Shown here: positions 7,910 through 16,696 of the stretch, piece after piece | Position numbering within the stretch: position 1 is the stretch's first letter | Layout: each line of letters begins with the position of its first letter | NCBI GenBank assembly: GCA_052168355.1 | Contig: JBQLZQ010000016.1 | Location: forward strand, 1 to 64,000 | Length of the DNA stretch: 64,000 bases | Reading direction: 5' to 3' | Origin: JBQLZQ01 sp052168355 | GTDB lineage: Bacteria > Pseudomonadota > Alphaproteobacteria > DSM-16000 > Inquilinaceae | Translations under genes and position numbers: made by a program | Notes under the pieces: model-generated | The model's database searches: none | Told to the model about the DNA's origin: nothing | The model's input: only the letters and a program-made list of their open reading frames with translations

Positions 7910-8061
7910 GGACTCCCGTTCTATAGAGGGGCTCCAAGAGTTCGCTCCGGTTTGATGCAGGTCAAGGCGATCTGACGCCAACCGGCCTCTACTGTCGCCT
8001 CTGGACCCGCGCTGCCGGCGGGTTCCGGGGCGCGGTCTGGCGGGGGCTTCGTCCGTCGCCA

Positions 8062-8847
8062 ATGCCCCGCCCAGCGGGGAGCGGTTTCTTGGAGTTGGGA
8101 ACGATCCCGTCGACGGAGGCCGTTTCGGCGGGTGCGCAGGGTGGCGACGCGACGCTGAGCGTGCGCGGGGTCACCAAGATCTACCGGAACGGCGCGCTTG
8201 AGGTGCAGGCTCTGCGGGGCGTGGACTTCGACCTTCTGCCGGCCGAGCTTCTGGTGCTTTTGGGACCCTCGGGGTGCGGCAAGTCCACGCTGCTCAATAT
8301 CCTCGGCGGGCTGGATGTTCCCACCGCGGGCGAGGTCCTGTTCCGCGGTCGACCTTTGGCGGCGTCCAGCGCCGGCGCGCTGACGCGGTTTCGCCGGCGG
8401 CATGTCGGCTTTGTCTTTCAGTTCTACAATCTGATGCCCAGTCTGACCGCGCGGGAGAACGTGGCTCTGGTGACCGAAATCGCCACCGCGCCGATGACCC
8501 CGCAGGACGCGCTGGCGATCGTGGGACTGCAGCAGCGGCTCGACCATTTCCCGGCCCAGCTGTCCGGCGGCGAGCAGCAGCGCGTGGCCATCGCCCGGGC
8601 CATCGCCAAGCGTCCCGACATCTTGCTGTGCGACGAACCGACCGGCGCCCTGGACAGCCAGACGGGCATCCTGGTCCTGGAGGCGATCGAGCGGGTCAAC
8701 CGGGAGCTTGGCACGGCCACCGCCCTGATCACCCACAACCGTACGATCGCCGACATGGCCGATCGCGTCGTGACCATGGCCGACGGGCGGGTGGTGGACA
8801 TCGGCGTCAACGCGGCGCGCCGTCCGGCGCGGGACCTGCAATGGTGA
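8062..8847 (+). CDS. ABC transporter ATP-binding protein (LolD/MacB type)
   Basis: A complete ATPase: Walker A GPSGCGKST (68-76), Q-loop VFQFYNLMPS, signature LSGGEQQRVAIARAIA, Walker B LLCDEPTGALD and switch histidine in LITHNR. The VRGVTKIYRNG start and FYNLMPSLTARENV pattern are those of the LolD/MacB/DevA group that energises FtsX-type permeases rather than classical importers. The true start is unsure: ATG 8062, or TTG 8089 with GGGGAG upstream. It overlaps the permease gene by seven bases. Confidence 0.93.
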   Translation: MPRPAGSGFLELGTIPSTEAVSAGAQGGDATLSVRGVTKIYRNGALEVQALRGVDFDLLPAELLVLLGPSGCGKSTLLNILGGLDVPTAGEVLFRGRPLAASSAGALTRFRRRHVGFVFQFYNLMPSLTARENVALVTEIATAPMTPQDALAIVGLQQRLDHFPAQLSGGEQQRVAIARAIAKRPDILLCDEPTGALDSQTGILVLEAIERVNRELGTATALITHNRTIADMADRVVTMADGRVVDIGVNAARRPARDLQW

Positions 8848-11216
8848 TCCCGCTGGGCGCCCTGGAGCGCAAGCTGGTCCGCGATTTATGGCGTCTGCGC
8901 GGCCAGGTGCTGGCGGTCGGCCTGGTGATCGCTTCGGGGATCGCCCTGCTGGTCATGGCTCTGACCTCGGTGGAAGCGCTGCAAGGGACGGCCGACGCGT
9001 ATTACGAGCGCTATCGCTTCGCTCAAGTCTTCGCCACCGCCAAGCGTGCGCCCGAGCGGCTGGCCGACCGCATCGCGGCGATCCCCGGCGTCCAGACGGC
9101 CGACACGCGGATCGTCGGCTTCGCCACCCTCGATATCGCCGGCTTCGACGAGCCCGTCGCCGGGCAACTGGTGTCCATTCCCGAGCGCGGGGCGCCGCTG
9201 CTCAACCGGCTGGCCTTGCGTCAGGGCCGCTGGGTCGAACCCGGCCGTCCCGACGAGGTCATCGTCAGCGAGCCTTTTGCCGAGGCGCACGGCCTGGCCC
9301 CCGGCAGCCGTGTCGGCGCGGTCATCGAGGGCCACCGGCGCAGCCTGGAGGTGGTGGGCGTCGCCCTTTCGCCGGAATTCGTCTACGCCATCGGCCCCGG
9401 TGCCCTGATGCCCGACGACCACCGCTACGGCGTGCTGTGGCTGGGGCGCGAGGCGCTGGCCGCCGCCTACGACCAGGACAGCGCCTTCAACAGCGTCACC
9501 CTGTCGCTGCTCCGCGGCACCGACCCGATCCCGGTGATCGAGCGGCTGGACGCGCTGCTCGAGCGCTATGGCGGCACCGGCGCCATCGCCCGCAAGGACC
9601 AGATCTCCAACTGGTTCCTGATGAACGAGATCGAGCAGCAGAAGACCATGGCCTGGATCCTGCCCACGATCTTCCTGGCGGTGTCCGCATTCCTCACCAA
9701 CATGGTGCTGGCGCGGCTGATCGCCACCGAGCGCAGCGAGATCGGGCTGATGAAGGCGTTCGGCTATTCCGATTTCGAGGTCGGGTGGCACTATGCAAAG
9801 CTGGTCATCGCGATCACCAGCGTGGGCATCGCCATCGGCTGGGCGGCGGGCGCCTGGCTGGGGCTCTACAACACCCAGGTCCGGGCGGAGTTCTACCGGT
9901 TCCCCTTCCTGCTGTTTCGGCCCGGCCCGTCGGCCTTCGCCGTGGCCGCCCTGGTCAGTCTGGGCGCCGCCCTGGCCGGCACGCTGGGCGCCGTGCGCCG
10001 GGCCGCGCGGCTGCCGCCGGCCGAGGCGATGCGGCCGCCCGCACCGCCCTACTATCGCCGGTCCCGGCTGTCGGGCAGCCGGCTCGGGCTGTGGCTTGAC
10101 CAGCCAACCCGGATCGTGCTGCGCCAGATCCTGCGCTGGCCGGTGCGGGCGTTTCTGACCGCCGCCGGCTTTGCCATGGCGGTCGCCGTGCTGATCGCGT
10201 CGCTGCAATGGCTCGACTCGATCGACGAGATCGCGGAGATGGCGCTGGTTCGCGCCCAGCGGCAGGACGTGATGATCGCCCTGGCCGAGGACCAGGGGCC
10301 CGCTGTGCTGGCGGCCGTCGATCATCTGCCGGGCGTGCTGGCGTCCGAACCGATGCGTATCGCCGGCGCCGACCTGCGCGTCGGGTCGCGCAGCCATCGC
10401 GGCTCGGTTCAGGGCGTGCCGTCCCATCCGCGTCTCCAGGTGGTGTACGACGCCTCCGGTGACGAGCGGCCGGTGCCGCCGGACGGGCTGATCCTGTCCA
10501 CGGACCTGGCCGAGAAGCTGGGCGTGGAGCGCGGCGACCGGGTGTGGATCGAGGTTCTCGAAGGCCGCCGGCCGCAGCGGGCCGTGCCCGTCGTCGACAT
10601 CTTCGAGACCTATATCGGCATGATGGCCTACATGAACCTGGACGCCCTGAACCAGCTGCTGGGCGACGGTCCGCGGGTGGAGCATATCAGCCTTCTGGTC
10701 GATGAGGCGCGCATGCCCGAGTTTTTCGCCGAACTCAAGGGGCTGCCACAGGTGGCCGCGGTGATGATCCGCCGCGCCGCCGTCGACACGTTCCGCGACA
10801 CCATGGACGAAACCCTGCTGGTGTTCGTGTCCTTCTTCATCGTCTTCTCCTCCACCCTGGCGTTCGGAACCGCCTACAACAGCGTGCGGATCGCGCTGTC
10901 GGAGCGCGGGCGGGAGCTGGCCACGCTGCGGGTGCTGGGTTTCAGCCGGGGCGAGATCTCCTATATCCTGCTGGGCGAGGTCGGGCTGCTGATCCTGGCG
11001 GGCCTGCCGCTCGGCTGCGTGGCCGGCTACCTTCTGACGCTGGGGATGGCTGCCAGCTTTGCCACGGAACTGTTCCGCGTGCCGATGGTGCTGCTGCCGG
11101 CGACCTACGCAACCGCCGCGTCCATATCCCTTGCCGCGGCGATCGCGGCCGCCGCGGTCGTCCGTCGCCGGGTCGACCGGCTCGATCTGGTCGCGGTTCT
11201 CAAGACGCGGGAGTGA
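8841..11216 (+). CDS. FtsX-type ABC transporter permease (duplicated FtsX domain)
   Basis: 791 residues, about twice a LolC/E or MacB permease. Helix 1 is at about 23-43 (LAVGLVIASGIALLVMA), followed by an extracytoplasmic domain. A first FtsX three-helix block spans about 275-395 (ILPTIFLAVSAFLTNMVLAR...). After a second leading helix (RAFLTAAGFAMAVAVLIA, about 437-454) and another periplasmic domain, a second FtsX block ends the protein (LLVFVSFFIVFSSTLAF... LLGEVGLLILAGLPLG). Such permeases work as mechanotransmission exporters for lipids, lipoproteins or peptides. The start codon overlaps the ATPase stop, and the adaptor gene follows after four bases, so the three form one operon. Confidence 0.9.
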   Translation: MVIPLGALERKLVRDLWRLRGQVLAVGLVIASGIALLVMALTSVEALQGTADAYYERYRFAQVFATAKRAPERLADRIAAIPGVQTADTRIVGFATLDIAGFDEPVAGQLVSIPERGAPLLNRLALRQGRWVEPGRPDEVIVSEPFAEAHGLAPGSRVGAVIEGHRRSLEVVGVALSPEFVYAIGPGALMPDDHRYGVLWLGREALAAAYDQDSAFNSVTLSLLRGTDPIPVIERLDALLERYGGTGAIARKDQISNWFLMNEIEQQKTMAWILPTIFLAVSAFLTNMVLARLIATERSEIGLMKAFGYSDFEVGWHYAKLVIAITSVGIAIGWAAGAWLGLYNTQVRAEFYRFPFLLFRPGPSAFAVAALVSLGAALAGTLGAVRRAARLPPAEAMRPPAPPYYRRSRLSGSRLGLWLDQPTRIVLRQILRWPVRAFLTAAGFAMAVAVLIASLQWLDSIDEIAEMALVRAQRQDVMIALAEDQGPAVLAAVDHLPGVLASEPMRIAGADLRVGSRSHRGSVQGVPSHPRLQVVYDASGDERPVPPDGLILSTDLAEKLGVERGDRVWIEVLEGRRPQRAVPVVDIFETYIGMMAYMNLDALNQLLGDGPRVEHISLLVDEARMPEFFAELKGLPQVAAVMIRRAAVDTFRDTMDETLLVFVSFFIVFSSTLAFGTAYNSVRIALSERGRELATLRVLGFSRGEISYILLGEVGLLILAGLPLGCVAGYLLTLGMAASFATELFRVPMVLLPATYATAASISLAAAIAAAAVVRRRVDRLDLVAVLKTRE

Positions 11217-11220
11217 CGCG

Positions 11221-12429
11221 ATGACAGCGGCGTGGCGACGGGTGACGGTGTGGGGCGTTCTGGCCGCGGTTCTGGCGGCCGCGCTGGCCTACGGCTTTTG
11301 GCCGGGATCGCTGCCCGTCGATCTGGTAACGGTCGGCCGCGGTCCCCTGGTGGTGACCATCGACGAGGAAGCCGAGACCCGGGTGCGCGACGTCTTTGTT
11401 CTGTCGGCGCCGGTCACCGGGCGGGCCCTGCGGATCGGGGTCGACCCGGGAGACCGGGTGGTGGCCGGGGAAACCATCGTTGCCCGCATCGAACCGATCG
11501 ATCCGGCTTTCCTGGATGCCCGAACGGTGGCCCAGGCGCGGGCCGATGTCGACGCGGCCGAGGCGGCCATGACCCTGGCCGAGGCGGAACTGGGCGAAGC
11601 GCGCGCGGCGCTCAACTTCGCCACCCTGGAACTCGAACGGGCGCGGCGGCTGGTGCGCAGCGATACCATCGCCCAACGCGCGCTCGACCAGGCCGAGCTG
11701 GAGTTCGAGGTCCGCTCCGCCGCGGTCGCGACAGCCGAGGCATCTGTGAGGATGCGCCAGTCGGAACTGATCCGGGCCCAGGCCGAACTGGTATCGCCGG
11801 CCGAGACACGGTCGGATGGCGCTGCGTGCGACTGCGTGCCGATCCGCGCGCCGGTCAGCGGGTCGGTCCTGCGCGTGTTCCATGAAAGCGAGGGCGTGGT
11901 GGAGGCTGGCGAAACGCTGATCGAGATCGGCGATCCACGGGATCTCGAGATCGTCGCCGATCTGCTGTCGTCCGACGCGGTGAAGGTGCAGCCCGGCCAG
12001 CGCGTCATGATCGAGGATTGGGGCGGGGACCGGACGCTGGACGGACGGGTCCGGCTGGTCGAGCCGTACGGGTTCACGAAGGTCTCGGCGCTCGGCATCG
12101 AGGAGCAGCGGGTCAACGTCATCATGGATTTCACCGAACCGCCCGACCGATGGCAGCGTCTGGGCCACGGATTCCGGGTGGAGATCCGGATCGTGCAGTG
12201 GGAGGGGGATGACGTTCTGACCGTGCCGCTGACCGCCCTGTTCCGCGACGGGACCCGATGGGCGGTGTTCCTGATGCAGGACGGCCGCGCCATGTTTCGC
12301 CACGTCGAGGTCGGACAGCGGACCGGTTTCGACGCCGAAATCCTGGACGGTCTGGCGGAGGGAGACCAGGTGGTGCTCTACCCCAGCGATCGGGTGGCGG
12401 ACGGGGTGCGCATCGTCAGCCGCGACTGA
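11221..12429 (+). CDS. HlyD-type membrane fusion protein (periplasmic adaptor)
   Basis: 402 residues. One N-terminal membrane helix (WGVLAAVLAAALAYGFWP), a biotinyl-lipoyl half (ITGR-like VTGRALRIGVDPGDRVVAGE), an alpha-helical hairpin rich in Ala/Glu/Arg (about 90-190), the second lipoyl half (CVPIRAPVSGSVLRVF) and a beta-barrel end (LEIVADLLSSDAVKVQPGQRV). This is the adaptor of a MacAB/DevBCA-like tripartite exporter whose ATPase and permease are the two genes upstream. No outer-membrane channel gene is adjacent, so a TolC-like protein elsewhere is expected. Substrate unknown. Confidence 0.9.
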   Translation: MTAAWRRVTVWGVLAAVLAAALAYGFWPGSLPVDLVTVGRGPLVVTIDEEAETRVRDVFVLSAPVTGRALRIGVDPGDRVVAGETIVARIEPIDPAFLDARTVAQARADVDAAEAAMTLAEAELGEARAALNFATLELERARRLVRSDTIAQRALDQAELEFEVRSAAVATAEASVRMRQSELIRAQAELVSPAETRSDGAACDCVPIRAPVSGSVLRVFHESEGVVEAGETLIEIGDPRDLEIVADLLSSDAVKVQPGQRVMIEDWGGDRTLDGRVRLVEPYGFTKVSALGIEEQRVNVIMDFTEPPDRWQRLGHGFRVEIRIVQWEGDDVLTVPLTALFRDGTRWAVFLMQDGRAMFRHVEVGQRTGFDAEILDGLAEGDQVVLYPSDRVADGVRIVSRD

Positions 12430-12448
12430 TCGGCGGCGGGCGGTCTGG

Positions 12449-13930
12449 TCAGGCTGCCGCCTTTTGCGATGCCCCGACCTTCTTGAGATCGAAGTTCGGC
12501 GGCGGCAGGCCGCGCATGCTGGTGTCGGCGGCCAGCGCCTCGATCTCGCCCAGCTTGGTCTTCAGATAGGCCGCGATCTGGGCCTGGACCGCCGTCACAC
12601 CCGTCATCTGGATCTGGGCCGCCGCCTTGCCCACCCGGCCGGACTTGACCGCCGCCATGATCTTGGCCCGCGCCCGGTCGGGCGCCGTCAGATCGATCGG
12701 CGCCAGCCCGCAGGCATTGGTGACGCGGGTGAGGATAGCGTGGATATCGTTGGACGGCAGGCCAACGAAGAACCCCTCCAGCGCCGACGCCTCGCCGGCC
12801 AGGATGGCGCGATGGAAGATGGTGTTGCCGTCGCTGTCATACTGCAGCAGCAGCGACAAGAGCGGGTTGGCCGGGGCCGGCGAGTCCCGGTCTATGATCA
12901 CCGGCTGGCGGACGGGTTCGCCGCGGACCAGCTTTTTCACGGCCAGATCGTCGTTGATCATCAGCGCCGTCATCTTGCGCAGGTGGGCAACCTTGCCGGC
13001 CGCCAGACCCTTGAACAAGATCCCTTCCCGGCGGCAATCGCGGCGCAGCAGCTTGCGGCAGATATAGGCCTGACGGAACGCCTTGGCGGTCGCCGCGTCG
13101 GGCGGCGCCATGGCCTTGACCGCATCGTTGGCGTGGGCGATCAGCAGGCGCAGCAGATCCTCGAACATGCCGTGATTGGTGACCGTGATCAGCGTGAAAA
13201 ACGCGGTCGCCCCGTCATCGGGGTCGCAATAGTCGAAGAACAGGCGGCAGGTGGCGGCGCGCAGCGTGGGGTCGGCATTCGGTGCCAGGGCCTGCTTGAG
13301 CACGTGCTGGGACAGGAGGCCGCGGTTGCCGTCCAGATCTTCGCGGAAGATCAGGCTCATCATCTGGTTGCGGGTTGCCTCGTCGCCGGCTTTCTCGGAA
13401 ATGGCCGCTTCGATGTTCTCGATCGACAGGTGCTTGGTCTGCACCAGGGCGTTGAGCGACTGCCATTTGGGCGACGGCGTCAGCATCTTGCCCAGCGGGC
13501 TGACGCCGTGCTTGTTCCGGCGCGAGAAATCGACGTCGAGCGACAAAAGGATGTGCGCCATCTTCAGGGTCTCGGCGCCCTCGTTCTGGCGCAGGCTGTC
13601 GGCCAGATAATGCCAGATCCCGTTGCCGTCCCCGTCCTCGTGGCTCAAAAGACCGTAAACCCGTTCCGGGGCGCCGGCTTCCCAATGGGCCTTGGCGACC
13701 TGCAGCACGGCCAGGGCCTCGCGCACGTCCTGGCGGGCCAGCCGGTACTGCAGGTAATTTTCGCCCTGACGCCCGATGGCCCGATACAGCCGGTCGGAAT
13801 TGTCCTCGAACTTGATCCAGTCGGCCAAGAAGGATGCGAACTTGCCCGTCCGCTTGGCGAACCGGTCGGCAATGTCGCGATCCACAAGCTCCAGCGGGAT
13901 GGATTTGGGCGCGGTGGCGGTCTGGGGCAT
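12449..13930 (-). CDS. ankyrin-like repeat protein of unknown function
   Basis: 493 residues, soluble, no signal peptide. Several stretches look like divergent ankyrin units: DGDGNGIWHYLADSL followed by LLSLDVDFSRRNKHGVSPL, EDLDGNRGLLSQHVLKQAL, and YDSDGNTIFHRAILAGEASA. The shared core is D-x-D-G-N followed by an aromatic/His helix. The C-terminal 60 residues are Ala/Lys-rich. It presumably mediates protein contacts, but no partner is suggested by its neighbours; it converges on the exporter operon. ATG 13930 (GAAGGG eight bases upstream) was preferred to TTG 13936. Confidence 0.7.
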   Translation of the reverse strand: MPQTATAPKSIPLELVDRDIADRFAKRTGKFASFLADWIKFEDNSDRLYRAIGRQGENYLQYRLARQDVREALAVLQVAKAHWEAGAPERVYGLLSHEDGDGNGIWHYLADSLRQNEGAETLKMAHILLSLDVDFSRRNKHGVSPLGKMLTPSPKWQSLNALVQTKHLSIENIEAAISEKAGDEATRNQMMSLIFREDLDGNRGLLSQHVLKQALAPNADPTLRAATCRLFFDYCDPDDGATAFFTLITVTNHGMFEDLLRLLIAHANDAVKAMAPPDAATAKAFRQAYICRKLLRRDCRREGILFKGLAAGKVAHLRKMTALMINDDLAVKKLVRGEPVRQPVIIDRDSPAPANPLLSLLLQYDSDGNTIFHRAILAGEASALEGFFVGLPSNDIHAILTRVTNACGLAPIDLTAPDRARAKIMAAVKSGRVGKAAAQIQMTGVTAVQAQIAAYLKTKLGEIEALAADTSMRGLPPPNFDLKKVGASQKAAA

Positions 13931-14036
13931 CGGCAAAACCCTTCGGCCTTCATGGCGGGACGGCGCTGACCGCGCGGGGGTGGCGGAGCGCGTCGGTCTT
14001 ACGCCTGGCGAGTAAAGAACTTCCTTAGAGATATGG

Positions 14037-15377
14037 TTACCGCCGAAAGACGCCGACCAGCTCCAGATGCGGCGACCACAGGAACTGGTCGACGGGCGTC
14101 ACCCGCTCCAGCCGGTACCCGCCATCGCACAGCAAGCGCGCGTCGCGGGCGAAGGACGCGGGCTGGCACGATACCGCCACCACCAGCGGCACGGCCGACG
14201 CTGCCAGGCTGGCCGCCTGGTCGCGCGCGCCGCTGCGCGGCGGATCGAACAGCACGGCGCCAAACCGGTTCAACTCGGCCGGCGTCAGGGGGACGGCCAT
14301 CAGGTCCCGGGTCGCGGTTTCGACCGGCCGCGGGGGAGAGGCCCGGCGCGATGCGGCGGTCAGGGCGGCGACCGAAGCGCCGTCGCTGTCGACGGCGAAA
14401 ACCCTCGCGCGCGACGACAGGGGCAGGGCGAACGTGCCCGATCCGCAGAACAGGTCGGCGACCGGGCCGGCGTCGCCGACCGCCGCGGTCACCAGGCCGG
14501 TCAACGCCGCCGCCCCGGCCGCGGTGGGCTGCAGGAACCCACCGGGCGGTACGGTCACCGGCACCCCGCCGATATCCAGGGTTCCCGTGCGGCGATGGGC
14601 GATCGGTTCTGCCGGACCGGATCCCGACCGCCAGGACAGCCGGGCCAGGTCCGCGTCGGCGGCGAACCGGGCCAGCGCCTCGCGGCCCTTCAAGTCGGGT
14701 GCGGAGTCGCCGATCAGCAGAACGTCCAGACCGTCGTCGAGCAGGGTGACGGCCGCGTCCAGCCCGCCGCTCCGGTCCAGCACCGATGCCATGGCGGGGC
14801 GCAGGATCGGCAGCAGGGCCACGATCTCGGGCCGGAGAACCGCGCAGGTCTCCAGGTCGACGATGCGATGGCTCCGATGGGCATTGAATCCCAGAACCAC
14901 GCCGTCGCGTCCGTGCCGGGCGGCAAAGGTGGCGCGTCGCCGGCTGCCCGGCTGCATGGCCATGACCGGTTCCACGACACCGGCAGCCAGCCCCGCCCGC
15001 TCCAGCGCCCGCGTGACCATCGCGCGTTTCCACCGGCGGTTGGCGTCGGCCGACAGGTGCTGGGTCAGGCAGCCGCCGCACCTGCCGAAATGGGGGCAGG
15101 GCGGCACCACCCGGTCGGGACCGGGCTCCAGGACGGTCACCAGGTGCGCGGCGATGCCGTCCCCCCTGGCGGCACCCAGCCGGCCCCGGATCCGGTCGCC
15201 GGGCGCCGTCAGGGGCACGAACACCGTTCGTCCCTCGTAAAGGCCGATCCCGTCGGCCCCGTCTCCCAACCGGTCGATGGCAAGCTCGATCTCGGGCCCA
15301 CCCTGCCCCGGGGGGCGGGATCCGGGCCCGGCCGGGCGTCGTTTCCGGGGCCGCCGTCTGTGGCGCGGTCGCGTCAT
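14037..15377 (-). CDS. rlmD: 23S rRNA (uracil-5-)-methyltransferase, RlmD/RumA family
   Basis: 446 residues. A basic N-terminus precedes a TRAM domain (about 25-85), then a [4Fe-4S] site: Cys94, Cys100, Cys103 (CPHFGRCGGC) and Cys178 in ETCAV. The methyltransferase half has the SAM motif VADLFCGSGTFALPL, FDPPRSGA and the catalytic cysteine in VAVSCQPASFARD. These enzymes make 5-methyluridine in 23S rRNA (or tRNA in TrmA-like members). The exact target (U1939 or U747) cannot be read from sequence. ATG 15377 was chosen because the region upstream is poorly conserved-looking and Arg/Pro-rich in any longer version. Confidence 0.88.
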   Translation of the reverse strand: MTRPRHRRRPRKRRPAGPGSRPPGQGGPEIELAIDRLGDGADGIGLYEGRTVFVPLTAPGDRIRGRLGAARGDGIAAHLVTVLEPGPDRVVPPCPHFGRCGGCLTQHLSADANRRWKRAMVTRALERAGLAAGVVEPVMAMQPGSRRRATFAARHGRDGVVLGFNAHRSHRIVDLETCAVLRPEIVALLPILRPAMASVLDRSGGLDAAVTLLDDGLDVLLIGDSAPDLKGREALARFAADADLARLSWRSGSGPAEPIAHRRTGTLDIGGVPVTVPPGGFLQPTAAGAAALTGLVTAAVGDAGPVADLFCGSGTFALPLSSRARVFAVDSDGASVAALTAASRRASPPRPVETATRDLMAVPLTPAELNRFGAVLFDPPRSGARDQAASLAASAVPLVVAVSCQPASFARDARLLCDGGYRLERVTPVDQFLWSPHLELVGVFRR

Positions 15378-15510
15378 GAACGGACAAGTGCCATGGTGGG
15401 CGATGCGGGGCAAGCACGGGCGGACTGGCGGGGCGTCGGGCGATTCCCTATCTTTATGGGGGTCGGCCGCGTGTGAGGCCGAAGCGCGCGGGATCGGGGA
15501 CAAGCAACGT

Positions 15511-16104
15511 ATGGTCGATGTGACCGGCCTGGCCGGAAGAATTCAGGGCATGCTGGTGCGGCCGGACGCCACCCTGCTTGAACACGGCCGGCCGGTGCCC
15601 CCCTGGCCCGTGGTGGCGCGGGAACATGCGGCGCCGCTGATCATCGCCAGCGCCTCGGTGTCCTTCGTTCTCTATTGGATTTTCGGCATGCCCGCCGTGG
15701 GTGTCGTCGAAGCGCCCAGCCTGACCGAGGCGGTGTTGGGCTTTGTGCTGAGGGTCGTCGTCAACTTCGCCGGCCTGGCGCTGATGGCTCTGGTTGTGCG
15801 GGTGTTTTCCGCCATGTTCGGCGGGTCGCCGGATTTCAATGCCAGCTATGTGCTGGTGGCTTTGGCCATGACCCCCTATTACGTCGGCGAGGCGGTGCTG
15901 CCGCTGCCTGTCGTCGGTGGGCTGCTGGCCTTTGGTGGGATGATCTTCTCGCTGATCATCCTGTACAAGGGGGTGCCGCCGCTGCTCCGCGTGCCGCAGG
16001 AAAACCGGTCGAAGCATTTCGCCCTGACCCTGGTGTCCCTGTTCCTGGCGACGATGGTCGCGGCCCTGATCCTGGGCCCGTTCCTGCTGATGGCGCCGAC
16101 CTGA
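15511..16104 (+). CDS. Yip1 domain integral membrane protein
   Basis: 197 residues with five hydrophobic helices: about 43-62 (LIIASASVSFVLYWIFGM), 71-100, 110-130 (YVLVALAMTPYYVGEAVL), 135-153 (VGGLLAFGGMIFSLIILY) and 172-195. The ALAMTPYYVGEAV and LYKGVPPLLRVPQENR segments match the bacterial Yip1 family found widely in alphaproteobacteria. Function is unknown; eukaryotic Yip1 acts in membrane traffic, which does not transfer directly. It reads toward the defence-like cassette, whose last stop codon lies only six bases beyond this gene's stop. Confidence 0.82.
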   Translation: MVDVTGLAGRIQGMLVRPDATLLEHGRPVPPWPVVAREHAAPLIIASASVSFVLYWIFGMPAVGVVEAPSLTEAVLGFVLRVVVNFAGLALMALVVRVFSAMFGGSPDFNASYVLVALAMTPYYVGEAVLPLPVVGGLLAFGGMIFSLIILYKGVPPLLRVPQENRSKHFALTLVSLFLATMVAALILGPFLLMAPT

Positions 16105-16110
16105 AGGGCG

Positions 16111-16677
16111 TCATGCCATCAGCTTTAGTAGAGTCAGCAGTTTCCTGAGATCGTGGTCGTAAGCGGCCGCGCGGCTCAAGTCGTCCAGGGAGAACCGTCT
16201 CTCGAGATCTGCGGCGGGCGCGACCTTCGCGTAGTTGGGCCAAACCTTTTTCAGCTCTCTCTCCGCGATGTCCCTTGGAACCTCGCGCGTCGCCTGGCCC
16301 TCGTGGAGTCGGAGCAGAAGCCCTTCAAGACTGGGGCGCTGGCGGATGACGCTGAATGCCGAATTGTCCGTCAGCGCAAGCGCCGTCGTAACGCGGTTCG
16401 CCGACTCGCCATGCTGTCCGCTGAGCAGGTCATCGTCGAAGAGGAGGATCGCGTGCTTATAGTCACCCTTCCTCGTCGCTTTGGTGTTTCGTAGTCTGAT
16501 AGCATCCTCGACTCGCCGTAGGACGTCACCGCGGTGCAGAACATGGACGTCCAGATGAAATGGCAGGCTCTTCCCGTCAATCAGGCGCTGCAGCCATGCA
16601 GCAAAGGCTTGTTCGCCTTCTCCCTCGCAACCCACGAAGATGCGCGCGCGTATAGGACGGATCGGTCGGCGCGTCAT
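16111..16677 (-). CDS. RloB/TOPRIM-like protein, partner of AAA ATPase (putative defence effector)
   Basis: 188 residues. The start RARIFVGCEGEGEQAFAAWL has the strand-loop-Glu (Glu18) of TOPRIM-like proteins, HAILLFDDDLL (Asp81-83) supplies the acidic metal-binding turn, and RPSLEGLLLRLHEG (115-128) recalls the P-x-x-E-x-W/L-LLLH segment of RloB family proteins. These residues suggest a metal-dependent nuclease or related phosphotransfer fold. It begins 19 bases after the ATPase stop; ATG 16677 was preferred to an overlapping GTG at 16719. RloB and AbiL-type partners protect against phage, often by abortive infection; activity here is inferred. Base composition is lower in GC than the neighbours. 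Confidence 0.7.
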   Translation of the reverse strand: MTRRPIRPIRARIFVGCEGEGEQAFAAWLQRLIDGKSLPFHLDVHVLHRGDVLRRVEDAIRLRNTKATRKGDYKHAILLFDDDLLSGQHGESANRVTTALALTDNSAFSVIRQRPSLEGLLLRLHEGQATREVPRDIAERELKKVWPNYAKVAPAADLERRFSLDDLSRAAAYDHDLRKLLTLLKLMA

Positions 16678-16696
16678 CGTGAGATCGACGCAGGTC

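Noticed and set aside
8886..10685. Long open frame antisense to the FtsX permease gene (about 600 codons)
   Set aside because: Composition is Gln/His/Arg/Gly-rich with no domain or ribosome site; it is a by-product of high GC in the real gene. The same applies to antisense frames over MscS (51683-53950) and leuC-like regions.
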